Source: a virus
Direction: 5' to 3' (one strand)
IMG/VR virus record: IMGVR_UViG_3300047476_000884
Span: 1-30,544 of that record
Length of the DNA stretch: 30,544 nucleotides
The position numbers and the translations under genes are program-made. This document shows, piece by piece, positions 1 to 6,346 of the stretch (positions are counted from its first letter, which is position 1; every line of letters starts with the position of its first letter). The notes beneath the pieces were generated by a model, which did not search any database, had not been told where the DNA came from, and saw only the letters and a list, made by a program, of their open reading frames with translations.

Positions 1-1
1 T

Positions 2-160
2 CATGATAAAAGTTGGGAAAGCTATATGCGCGAGTGCATTGCCGCGCTAGTTACTTGCGATGAAATATTTATGCTAAAAAATTGGGAAACCTCCAAAGGC
101 GCTAAAATTGAATTTTACATTGCAGATGAAATGGGCATGAAAATTATATTTGAAAAATAA
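2..160 (+). CDS. DUF4406-like protein, C-terminal fragment
   Basis: The window opens inside this gene; 52 codons are visible before TAA. The readable part contains a DEIFMLKNWETSKGAKIE-type stretch followed by a short alpha/beta end. This strongly resembles the C-terminus of DUF4406 proteins, which have a nucleoside 2-deoxyribosyltransferase-like fold and are common small phage genes. The N-terminal half lies outside the window, so catalytic residues cannot be checked. It is read in the same direction as the next gene, but a promoter-like element follows it, so the next gene may have its own transcript. The family call rests on motif memory only. Confidence 0.65.
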   Translation, partial: HDKSWESYMRECIAALVTCDEIFMLKNWETSKGAKIEFYIADEMGMKIIFEK

Positions 161-166
161 ACCAAC

Positions 167-190
167 TATAAATAATTATACCTATATTTA
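167..190 (+). promoter_or_regulatory. Promoter with palindrome-like operator, copy 1
   Basis: TATAAATAATTATA (167-180) is followed two bases later by TATATTTA (183-190), a one-mismatch form of the Bacteroidota -7 box TAnnTTTG. No good -33 TTTG is seen at the right distance. The predicted RNA start is near 196, about 20 bases before the ATG at 216. The 14-bp element recurs at 2535 and 26357, each time at a promoter, so it is likely a shared operator. Confidence 0.5.
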
Positions 191-215
191 CACCCAAAAC
201 CAATATACAACAACA

Positions 216-2147
216 ATGAAATATCTATTTTTAAGCAAGTTGCACATCCGCGACTTTAAGAAAATCAATGATTTAGAGATTGATTTTGCACAACAAACAA
301 CCATTGCTGGCACCAACGGCGTAGGTAAATCGACCATTTTTGACGCTTACACGTGGTTGCTTTACGGCAAGAACTCGCATGACCAGCAGGATTTCAGCAT
401 CAAGCGCCTAGATGAAAACGGCAAAGTGATTCACAACCTAGTTGCAAGCGTGCGTGGTGTGTTTATCCTAGACGGTCAAGTAATCGAACTTGAGCGCCGT
501 TACAAAGAGAAATGGCAAAAGAAGCGCGGTAACGAGCATGAAGAGCTTACAGGCCATATAACCGAGTATTTCATTGACCAAATACCAAAGAGCAAGGCAG
601 AGTTTGACACCTACGTCAAAGGCATGATTTCCGACACTATTGCAAAGGTCATCAGCTCGCCGCTTTATTTCAATGAAAAAATGAAATGGCAGGAGCGCCG
701 CGAGATTTTAACTTCCATTGCAGGTGATACAACGCCCGAAGACGTGCTAAATTTTGCGCCTGACGAATTTAAATCCGCAAACGAACTACTTGCTTTACTC
801 GAGGCAAGAAAGTCGCTTACAGACGAAAAAACGCGCATTGCATCGGAACGCAAAAGATTGAAGGAGCAACTAGACGGCATTGCGCCAAAGATTGAGGAGC
901 TTACAAGCATGACCGTAACCGATTTGGATGCTACCGAGCTAAACGCCAAGAAAGCCGAGCTAAACGCAGCTAAAGAGCAAATCAACACACAGCTTGAAAG
1001 CATCGCCGAGCAAAACAAAGCCGAACAACAAAAGGTTATTGATAGCAACAACCAGCTTTACAAATGGCAAGATGAGTACACAAAAGCGAAACGCGACTTA
1101 CTCAAAGACCACAACGACCGCGCACAGGCGTATGAAAAACGCAAAGCGGAGCTGCGCCTAGAAATCCAAAAGATTGAATTTGCACTAAGCGAAAACGGCA
1201 GCGCTCAGAATCAAAACGAGGCGAATTTTCGAGTGCTTACGGAGTTGCACGCTAAGCTGAAAAAAACATACGAAGCCGAGAAAGCTAAGGAATTTACTTT
1301 TGTGGCTGAAAACTGCCCATGCTGCCAGCGTCCTATGGAAAGTAACGAGCAAGAGCAACTCGAGAAATATAACCTAGCTAAAGCCAACGCGATAAAACAA
1401 ATAGTTGCCGAGGCGCAGGATGTTAAAGTCAAGATGACTGAGTGTGTCGCAGTGCTTGATGCTTGCACAAAAAAACAAGCTGACCTTGCGGCACAACTAA
1501 CCGCAAAAGAAACCTACCTCAAAGAAGTACAGACCTCATTTATAGTCGAGCAAGAGCCAAGCGACACGCCTGACATGGTTGCATTGAAAAACGCCATCGA
1601 CAACCACAAGCCTTACACACCTGAGGCGGTTTGTAACAACGCATTGAAGCAAGAGCGCGAGCAACTAGATGAGCAAATCAAAGAGGTCGAGGCATCGTTG
1701 GTCAAGCTAGGCCACATTACCGAGATTAACACCCGCATTAATGTGCTATCAGAAAACAAGCGCGCACTTGCCCAGCAAATCGCAAGCCTGGAGCGCGTAG
1801 CCTTTCAAATTGACGCATACGAAAAAGCACACATTGAGCTAGTTGAAAGCCGAGTAAACGCGAAGTTTGCTATTGTAAAGTGGAAAATGTTTGATGAGCA
1901 AATAAACGGAGGTTTGGCGCCAACGTGCGAGGCAACGGTAAACGGAACGCCTTACAACGATTTAAACACCGCCATGAAAATCAATGCTGGTCTTGACGTA
2001 ATCAATGCGCTTAACTACCATTTCGGCATGTTTGCGCCTGTATTCATTGACGCACGCGAAAGCATTGTTGAGATAATCGAAACGGACTGCCAAGTAATTA
2101 GCTTGCAAGTTGACAAGGCGTTTAGTGAATTGACTGTAATTGTGTAG
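216..2147 (+). CDS. SbcC/Rad50-like AAA ATPase with zinc hook
   Basis: A 643-residue SMC-type ATPase. Walker A is GTNGVGKST (residues 32-40). Long coiled coils flank a CPCC zinc hook (residues 367-370), and a Walker B-like PVFID lies at 608-612. Proteins of this class use ATP to open and close around DNA ends, normally with an Mre11/SbcD nuclease. No SbcD-like gene is visible in this window. A longer open frame reaches back to 150, but I chose the ATG at 216. The family motif (LSKLHIRDFKK) begins there, the extra 22 residues look non-coding, and the predicted transcript starts near 196. Its position upstream of recT fits phage recombination or replication. SMC-type ATPase is near certain; the exact role is inferred. 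Confidence 0.85.
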   Translation: MKYLFLSKLHIRDFKKINDLEIDFAQQTTIAGTNGVGKSTIFDAYTWLLYGKNSHDQQDFSIKRLDENGKVIHNLVASVRGVFILDGQVIELERRYKEKWQKKRGNEHEELTGHITEYFIDQIPKSKAEFDTYVKGMISDTIAKVISSPLYFNEKMKWQERREILTSIAGDTTPEDVLNFAPDEFKSANELLALLEARKSLTDEKTRIASERKRLKEQLDGIAPKIEELTSMTVTDLDATELNAKKAELNAAKEQINTQLESIAEQNKAEQQKVIDSNNQLYKWQDEYTKAKRDLLKDHNDRAQAYEKRKAELRLEIQKIEFALSENGSAQNQNEANFRVLTELHAKLKKTYEAEKAKEFTFVAENCPCCQRPMESNEQEQLEKYNLAKANAIKQIVAEAQDVKVKMTECVAVLDACTKKQADLAAQLTAKETYLKEVQTSFIVEQEPSDTPDMVALKNAIDNHKPYTPEAVCNNALKQEREQLDEQIKEVEASLVKLGHITEINTRINVLSENKRALAQQIASLERVAFQIDAYEKAHIELVESRVNAKFAIVKWKMFDEQINGGLAPTCEATVNGTPYNDLNTAMKINAGLDVINALNYHFGMFAPVFIDARESIVEIIETDCQVISLQVDKAFSELTVIV

Positions 2148-2149
2148 CC

Positions 2150-2344
2150 ATGAAATACGAACTACACGTCAAATCCGACCATTGGCGAAGCTGTTACACT
2201 ATCCGCTTAAAGTACGCGTCAGGAGTGGAAAAGTACCGAACTAACCGACTGCCTAAGGATGAATTTGAAAAGATGCGAAATTACACCCGTGAGGATTGGG
2301 AGAAATACCTCGACACATCAGACAATTATAACCTAGTAAAATGA
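2150..2344 (+). CDS. Small hypothetical protein, 64 aa
   Basis: I do not recognise this protein. It is polar, rich in K, R, Y and D, with no membrane segment or signal peptide. It starts two bases after the stop of the SbcC-like gene and its end overlaps the next start in an ATGA, so the three genes are probably translationally coupled. The aromatic and charged composition suggests a small soluble early protein. No function is proposed. Confidence 0.7.
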   Translation: MKYELHVKSDHWRSCYTIRLKYASGVEKYRTNRLPKDEFEKMRNYTREDWEKYLDTSDNYNLVK

Positions 2345-2529
2345 AAATACAAACTGAATACCTAGACAACGAAAGAGGAATCACGCACTTTACGCAGCGT
2401 TTTGAGACTGAGAGCATGAAAAAAATAAGCGCTGAAGATTATTGTAAGGCAAAGGATGTTTTGCAATACTTAATTGATATGCTAAGTGATGGTGAAAAAG
2501 TGGAGTTGTGCGTTAGAAAAATAGAATAA
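2341..2529 (+). CDS. Small hypothetical protein, 62 aa
   Basis: An unrecognised soluble protein with an N-terminal beta-like half and a C-terminal helix-like segment (KDVLQYLIDMLSDGEKVEL). It overlaps the previous gene by four bases (ATGA) and is the last gene before a roughly 300-base non-coding stretch, so it probably closes the first operon. No function is proposed. Confidence 0.7.
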   Translation: MKIQTEYLDNERGITHFTQRFETESMKKISAEDYCKAKDVLQYLIDMLSDGEKVELCVRKIE

Positions 2530-2534
2530 TCCAC

Positions 2535-2552
2535 TATAAATACTTATATTTG
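2535..2552 (+). promoter_or_regulatory. Promoter with palindrome-like operator, copy 2
   Basis: TATAAATACTTATA (2535-2548) overlaps a perfect -7 box TATATTTG (2545-2552). No clear -33 TTTG is seen. The predicted RNA start is near 2558, about five bases before the tRNA-like acceptor strand at 2563, so the promoter appears to drive that RNA and probably recT. Here the operator overlaps the -7 box, whereas at 26357 it lies in the spacer. Confidence 0.6.
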
Positions 2553-2562
2553 TTAAAATTTT

Positions 2563-2681
2563 AGTCAGGTGGCGGAAATATAAGAGACGCTAATACCTAA
2601 GAGCTTCACCTATTCGTCCTTGTTGATGAGCACAGGTTAAGGCAAAATGAAGCTCATGCGGGGGTAGTTCCCGTCCTGACT
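2563..2681 (+). ncRNA. tRNA-like structured RNA
   Basis: AGTCAGG (2563-2569) pairs perfectly with CCTGACT (2675-2681) to form a 7-bp acceptor-like stem. It is directly followed inward by a 5-bp arm (2658-2662 with 2670-2674) with a 7-base loop, as in the acceptor/T-arm stack of a tRNA. The 5' side continues TG-GCGG...GACGC, like the D-arm of a class II leucine tRNA. In place of a normal anticodon arm there is an 8-bp perfect stem, GAGCTTCA (2601-2608) with TGAAGCTC (2648-2655), closing 39 bases. The T-loop is not TTCGANT and no CCA follows. It may be a degenerate tRNA, a tRNA mimic or another structured phage RNA. Placement just after a promoter supports a transcribed RNA. Confidence 0.5.
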
Positions 2682-2686
2682 ACTAA

Positions 2687-2760
2687 TGCAGTTCGATTCT
2701 GCTCGGTTGTTGAGATTTGGTAAGTAAATGGGGTTCGATTCCCCCTCGCGTGTCGAGATT
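2687..2760 (+). repeat. Diverged tandem repeat, each unit with a T-arm-like hairpin
   Basis: Two units about 42 bases apart share the pattern TG..GTTCGATT....C.TCG..TGT.GAGATT. Each forms a hairpin with the canonical tRNA T-loop TTCGATT: GCAG/CTGC at 2688-2702 and GGGG/CCCC at 2730-2744. I could not find 5' acceptor strands matching the bases after either arm, so neither closes into a cloverleaf. A D-arm-like TAGCTTATGGTAGAAG follows the second unit. They may be relics of a tRNA array, or arms of one larger RNA with the structure at 2563-2681. The 2530-2835 stretch has no convincing open frame on either strand. Confidence 0.5.
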
Positions 2761-2789
2761 AGTAGCTTATGGTAGAAGTCAACATGACA

Positions 2790-2813
2790 GCTCGGAAAGA
2801 CGAGCATCTTTTG
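2790..2813 (+). terminator. Weak hairpin at end of the non-coding stretch
   Basis: GCTCG (2790-2794) pairs with CGAGC (2801-2805) around GAAAGA, followed by ATCTTTTGT. The T-tract is short and interrupted, so it could be a weak terminator, an RNA 3' end or simply leader structure for recT, which starts 22 bases later. Confidence 0.3.
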
Positions 2814-2835
2814 TAACCAATTAAATTCATATACA

Positions 2836-3687
2836 ATGAACACAACAACGCAGCCAGCAGTGGCAGAAAAGGACATCACTACACAGGTGCTCCAAAAAGT
2901 GCAAGCCTTTGAGAAATCAGGCGAGCTAAGAATTCCAAAAGACTACTCACCAGAGAACGCGCTAAAAGGCGCAATGCTAGTCTTGAATGAGTTGAAAACC
3001 AAAGACGGAAGTAATGCTTTGCAGTATTGCTCAAAGACAAGCGTCGCACAGGCGCTTTTAAAAATGGTTGTCGAGGGTCTAAGCGTGCTTAAAAAGCAAG
3101 GGTATTTTATTCCTTACGATAAAGAGCTAACTTGGATTCGTAGCTATCAGGGGTCAATCGCTTTAGCTAAGCGAGTAGCTGAGGTCAAAGAAGTAAACGC
3201 GGTTGTCGTTTACCAAAATGATTTGTTTGAGTACGGCATCGACGTGAAAACGGGACGCCAAGTAATTTACAAGCACGATCAGAAACTCGGCAACATTGCT
3301 AACGATAAGATTATCGCGGCTTACGCAATTGTGATTTACAAAGATAGCTCAACCGATGCGACTATCATGAGCATGGACGAAATCCGCACAGCATGGAACC
3401 AAGGCGTGCCAAAGGGAAATTCACCAGCTCACAAGAATTTCACGCAGGAAATGGCAAAAAAGACGGTCATTAACCGCGCTTGCAAAACCCCTATCAATAG
3501 CTCTACCGATGTTATCTTGGTGGGCGGTTACGATGAGGAAAACGACGAAGCGCCAACGATTGACATTAATCATGAAATTGTTGAGGACACAGCAAGCCAA
3601 CCGATTGTATTTGAAATCGGAGAAGCGCCTGCAACGCCTTTGACAAGTGCGCGCCCGAGTGTTGAACCTATGGACTTCCCTGAGTAA
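2836..3687 (+). CDS. recT: RecT-family single-strand annealing protein
   Basis: A 283-residue protein with the RecT core: a SVAQALLKMVVEGLSV-type helix, the KQGYFIPYDKELTWIRSYQG strand pair, and the AKKTVINRACKTPINSS helix. RecT proteins bind single-stranded DNA and anneal complementary strands during phage recombination and replication. The acidic, proline-containing tail after about residue 235 is usual for the family. A RecE/YqaJ-type exonuclease partner is not visible in this window; the upstream SbcC-like ATPase and the downstream MBL-fold protein are the available partners. The stop overlaps the start of the next gene by one base. Confidence 0.95.
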   Translation: MNTTTQPAVAEKDITTQVLQKVQAFEKSGELRIPKDYSPENALKGAMLVLNELKTKDGSNALQYCSKTSVAQALLKMVVEGLSVLKKQGYFIPYDKELTWIRSYQGSIALAKRVAEVKEVNAVVVYQNDLFEYGIDVKTGRQVIYKHDQKLGNIANDKIIAAYAIVIYKDSSTDATIMSMDEIRTAWNQGVPKGNSPAHKNFTQEMAKKTVINRACKTPINSSTDVILVGGYDEENDEAPTIDINHEIVEDTASQPIVFEIGEAPATPLTSARPSVEPMDFPE

Positions 3688-4394
3688 TGAAAATCAACAT
3701 TATTTCATCCGGAAGCAAGGGCAACGCCTACATTATTGAGAAGAACAACACCGCGCTCTTAGTTGAGTGCGGTGTAAAGTTCTCCGAGATACAAAAGGCA
3801 GTAAATTTTAACCTCTTAAAAATAAAAGCAGTGCTCGTGTCTCACGAGCACCAGTGACAAGACCACTCGAAAGCATGGAGGCAAGCAGTAGGCGCAGGAA
3901 TACCAATGTATGCAAGCACAGGTACTTACGATGCGCTTAAGGTTGGTCCAGAGGATAGGATAGGCCGTTTAAATCAAGGCTATTTAAGGGAGGTTTTCGG
4001 TTTTCTTGTTGGTTCATTCAAAGCCAATCACGACGCAAAAGAGCCGCTTAACTTCATTATTGACCGCGTTCTTTTCATTACCGACAACTACAAACTGCAA
4101 TTTGATTTGTCATCTTTCAAGCTAACCTGCGTAATGATTGAAGCAAACTATTGCGAGGAGCTCATCAAAGGCAAGGCCGATGACTTTGTAAACAAGCGCC
4201 GCTTTCGCTCACACATGAGTTTTCAAACGGCTTTATTAACCCTAAAAACACTCGATTTAAGCGAGTGCAAACAAATCATTTTAATTCACCTTAGCGATGG
4301 GTATACGGATGAAAAACGCTTCATTCAGGACGCTGAAAAGGCTTTTGGGATTCCCGCCATTTGCGCTGATAAAAACCAAATTATTGAGTTATGA
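3687..4394 (+). CDS. MBL-fold hydrolase interrupted by an in-frame TGA (hop or pseudogene)
   Basis: The frame starts with ATG at 3687, overlapping the recT stop. It encodes an SSGSKGNAYII strand and LLVECG, then reaches SHEHQ followed by TGA (3855-3857). The same frame resumes as QDHSKAW and stays open to 4394. It carries the later MBL features: ANHDAKEPLNF (metal-binding HD) and ILIHLSDGYTDEKRF (last His). The expected HxHxDH motif is thus HEHQ-stop-QDH, six bases too long. Skipping TGACAA gives exactly HEHQDH and a protein of about 233 residues. Both halves look like good family members, so inactivation, if real, is recent. Without skipping, an ATG at 3906 gives a 162-residue fragment lacking the metal motif. 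MBL proteins beside recT are common in phages and are often assumed to be nucleases. Confidence 0.75.
3831..3860 (+). other. Hairpin plus CAG-TGA-CAA: candidate stop-hop signal
   Basis: GTGCTCGTG (3831-3839) and CACGAGCAC (3843-3851) form a perfect 9-bp stem with a TCT loop. The stem ends exactly at a CAG codon (3852-3854), then TGA (3855-3857), then CAA (3858-3860). CAG and CAA are both glutamine, so a peptidyl-tRNA could re-pair after the stop. Caution: the motif VLVSHEH tends to give near-palindromes, because GTG pairs with CAC and CTC with GAG. Confidence 0.5.
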
Positions 4395-4771
4395 AAGACC
4401 ATATAACGGTAAGCATTGATATTAACGGTAAGCGCGGAAAGCTGGCGCTTCCAAAAGAGCATTTACTGCGCGAATTTAAATCCGCTCAATTTTTCACAAA
4501 CACAAACAATCCTGATTATTGGCTGACCATACGCGAGTTTATACGATGGAAAGTAATACAAGATGTGTATAAGGGAAGGATGTATAAAGAGCTGCGAGAC
4601 ATAACCGATTCACGTTTAAAAAACGATATAAAAATACTTACTGACTGGCTTAAGGCCGAAAAGTTAGAAAAGCAATTATTTATCGGTAAAGTAATAGAAA
4701 TCATTGGATTTGATAAAGCTAATGAATTATTAAAAGAAGCAAAAGAAGCAATACAAAAACTACCAAAATGA
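4391..4771 (+). CDS. Hypothetical protein, 126 aa
   Basis: Not recognised. A short beta-like N-terminus (HITVSIDINGKRGKLALP) is followed by a long helical, lysine-rich region with several aromatic residues. No membrane segment or metal motif is visible. It overlaps the MBL-fold gene by four bases (ATGA) and the next gene by four bases, so it is translated as part of this early operon. The charged helical C-terminus would fit a small DNA- or protein-binding factor, but that is a guess. Confidence 0.75.
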   Translation: MKDHITVSIDINGKRGKLALPKEHLLREFKSAQFFTNTNNPDYWLTIREFIRWKVIQDVYKGRMYKELRDITDSRLKNDIKILTDWLKAEKLEKQLFIGKVIEIIGFDKANELLKEAKEAIQKLPK

Positions 4772-5052
4772 AAAACAAAATAAAGATTTTCGCAATTTTC
4801 GTAATGATGTTTTTTGCGTCATTCGTTGCGGAATCAAATCACGAGCTTTTTGGAGACTGGAGATGCAAAGGCGGCCATGTGATTTATCATGAGTACAAAT
4901 CGAATGAATACATAGGATGTCAATACGGAGTAGATGACCACCATTCCTCTACATGGCATTGGGGTGCGCGTCATTGGATTTGGCTGCTTACAGGCATTAC
5001 ATTCACCGCGTGGACAATAGTAGAAATTATTAACAAAGAAATAAATAAGTAA
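4768..5052 (+). CDS. Small membrane or exported protein, 94 aa
   Basis: A hydrophobic N-terminal segment after MKNKIK (about residues 7-20) looks like a signal sequence or membrane anchor. A second hydrophobic segment runs over about residues 70-86, preceded by an unusual His/Trp-rich stretch (DDHHSSTWHWGARHWIW). Two cysteines lie in the central part (WRCKGG, YIGCQYG). It may span the inner membrane twice or have a periplasmic centre. It sits between soluble early genes and overlaps the upstream gene by four bases. No family is recognised; a role in superinfection exclusion or host-envelope change is possible but unsupported. Confidence 0.7.
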   Translation: MKNKIKIFAIFVMMFFASFVAESNHELFGDWRCKGGHVIYHEYKSNEYIGCQYGVDDHHSSTWHWGARHWIWLLTGITFTAWTIVEIINKEINK

Positions 5053-5053
5053 A

Positions 5054-5488
5054 ATGAAACAAACATTTTTAACCAAAGTAAGCTACACCAAGCAATTTGA
5101 TAACGGCACATTTAAGCGCGTTGTTGAACAATATTTATTCGATGGCCACACATTCATTGACTGCGAGGCTAACGTTTACACCCATTTAGGGGAGCGCATT
5201 CGTGGAGAGTTCACGATTATTAAGATGGATAGGCTTTCGGTTGATTCAATTGTTGGTCAAATACAAGCCAGCTACGATAAATTTTTCCTAGTGAAGCAAG
5301 AATTCTTATCCGCTGAAGATGCTTTAATCAAAGAAAAAGTATTGGTAATTGCTTCGGATATGGATGAGGCAAAACAAGTTTTGATTTCCAAAAACGAGCG
5401 ATGGGATGATTTTCACCCCGAAATCAAATCCATAGTAGAAACCAAAATTTTGGACTATTTCCAAAGTGAACAAACAATTGAGGAATGA
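5054..5488 (+). CDS. DUF4494 family protein
   Basis: The pattern KVSYTKQFDNGTFKRVVEQY, then a GHTFIDCEANV segment and RGEFTIIKMDR, matches DUF4494, a small family common in Bacteroidota phages and mobile elements with no known activity. The 144-residue length is in the expected range. The C-terminal part, with VLVIASDMDEAKQVL, is also typical. It starts one base after the preceding stop and overlaps the next gene by four bases. It supports the host-phylum call more than it explains function. Confidence 0.8.
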   Translation: MKQTFLTKVSYTKQFDNGTFKRVVEQYLFDGHTFIDCEANVYTHLGERIRGEFTIIKMDRLSVDSIVGQIQASYDKFFLVKQEFLSAEDALIKEKVLVIASDMDEAKQVLISKNERWDDFHPEIKSIVETKILDYFQSEQTIEE

Positions 5489-5685
5489 CCCAAACAAAAC
5501 TCGAAAAGCGATTCGCCAAAAAAGTGGAGCGCTATTGCTTACAAAAGCAAACAACCCCGTGGATAATTTGCAGCTCATTTGGCTACACCAATATGCAAGC
5601 CATTGGCCGATTCCTTACAGGTGAGGGTACTATCAGCGCGCAAACAATGGGGTTGATTGATGAGTACATGAAAAAGAATAAATAA
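5485..5685 (+). CDS. Small helix-turn-helix-like protein, 66 aa
   Basis: A basic N-terminal helix is followed by a segment resembling a compact XRE-like helix-turn-helix: SSFGYTNMQAIGRFLTGEGT and then ISAQTMGLIDEYM. In such proteins the segment before RFLTGEGT would contact DNA. At 66 residues it could be a Cro-sized regulator and is the only gene in the window that looks like a candidate binder of the repeated TATAAATAnTTATA element. The motif is weak and not scored. ATGA overlap with the DUF4494 gene places it in the same operon. Confidence 0.55.
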   Translation: MTQTKLEKRFAKKVERYCLQKQTTPWIICSSFGYTNMQAIGRFLTGEGTISAQTMGLIDEYMKKNK

Positions 5686-5703
5686 CCTAAAAACAACAAC
5701 AAA

Positions 5704-6114
5704 ATGCGTAATTCAACAGAATCACAAGAAGGAAAAAAAGCAAGTCAAATATTTGAAGAGCAAAGCAAAGCAAAAAGCAAAGACTGCCATGAAAAGTTGT
5801 GCGGAATGGATGGATTGAGGTTCAATCGCGGTTTTCAAGCTGATACTTTCACCCCAACTTACAACCAAGTAATTGAAGCGGGCTTTAGGCGTCAAGCGCC
5901 AAAGTCAAGAGATGACGTATTTAATGAGGCTCACGGCTACCCGTATTTCCTAGTCAATTACGAAGCAGATAACTTCATAATTGAATGGGACATCTTAACG
6001 CATGAGCTGACAATAAGCGTGTGCGATGTCCTGATAGGCAAAATTAGCTTTGAGAAAGCGAAAGAAATAATCGAGGCGAGTGAGCCGCAAAGTAGTAACA
6101 CTAAACAAGACTAA
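5704..6114 (+). CDS. Hypothetical protein, 136 aa
   Basis: Not recognised. A polar N-terminus rich in S, K, E and Q (about residues 1-30) is likely disordered. The remainder has alternating hydrophobic and charged residues, with an YPYFLVNYEADNFIIEWD stretch suggesting beta strands and a final helix (SFEKAKEIIEA). The ATG follows an A-rich leader (AAAAACAACAACAAA), typical of Bacteroidota translation starts without Shine-Dalgarno. No function is proposed. Confidence 0.7.
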   Translation: MRNSTESQEGKKASQIFEEQSKAKSKDCHEKLCGMDGLRFNRGFQADTFTPTYNQVIEAGFRRQAPKSRDDVFNEAHGYPYFLVNYEADNFIIEWDILTHELTISVCDVLIGKISFEKAKEIIEASEPQSSNTKQD

Positions 6115-6115
6115 C

Positions 6116-6280
6116 ATGAAAACACCTTTAATTATTTTGATTATCCTGTGGTCAACAGGGCTGCTAATCGAAGCGCACATGCATGGAAAGCCAAAGAATG
6201 AAGAATATAACATTTTTTACAGAGTAGCCGCAATGGCTATCTACATATCATTGCTATATTGGGCAGGTCTATTCGATTAA
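6116..6280 (+). CDS. Small membrane protein, 54 aa
   Basis: I chose the ATG at 6116 because it starts just after the preceding stop and directly precedes the hydrophobic helix KTPLIILIILWSTGLLI. A longer frame from 6080 would overlap the upstream gene and add an unrelated polar leader. A second hydrophobic segment (VAAMAIYISLLYWAGLF) ends the protein, giving a two-pass hairpin topology. It is the last gene before a strong terminator. Function unknown. Confidence 0.65.
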   Translation: MKTPLIILIILWSTGLLIEAHMHGKPKNEEYNIFYRVAAMAIYISLLYWAGLFD

Positions 6281-6303
6281 CCATATTCAAAAACTAACAA
6301 TCT

Positions 6304-6332
6304 AAAAGCCAACTCAATCAGTTGGCTTTTTT
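6304..6332 (+). terminator. Intrinsic terminator of the early operon
   Basis: AAAAGCCAACT (6304-6314) pairs with AGTTGGCTTTT (6320-6330) around a CAATC loop, an 11-bp perfect stem ending in a T-run. It lies 24 bases after the last early gene, so it closes the upstream transcription unit. Confidence 0.9.
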
Positions 6333-6335
6333 ATT

Positions 6336-6343
6336 TACCTTTG
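6336..6343 (+). promoter_or_regulatory. Promoter -7 box TACCTTTG abutting a start codon
   Basis: TACCTTTG matches the Bacteroidota -7 consensus TAnnTTTG and begins four bases after the terminator. No clear -33 TTTG is visible. RNA would begin near 6349, so the GTG at 6347 would be translated from a leaderless or nearly leaderless transcript. The arrangement is repeated at 19745. Confidence 0.5.
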
Positions 6344-6346
6344 AGT

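Noticed and set aside
2687-2744. Two complete tRNA genes
   Set aside because: The T-arms are convincing, but no 5' acceptor strand or anticodon arm matching them is present upstream or downstream, so I list them only as T-arm-like repeats.
3855-3857. TGA in the MBL gene read as tryptophan, selenocysteine or another sense codon because of an alternative genetic code
   Set aside because: TGA is used as a normal stop in many genes here, often in ATGA overlaps, and TAG and TAA are also ordinary stops. Reading through would also leave two extra residues in the metal motif. A hop or a gene break fits better.
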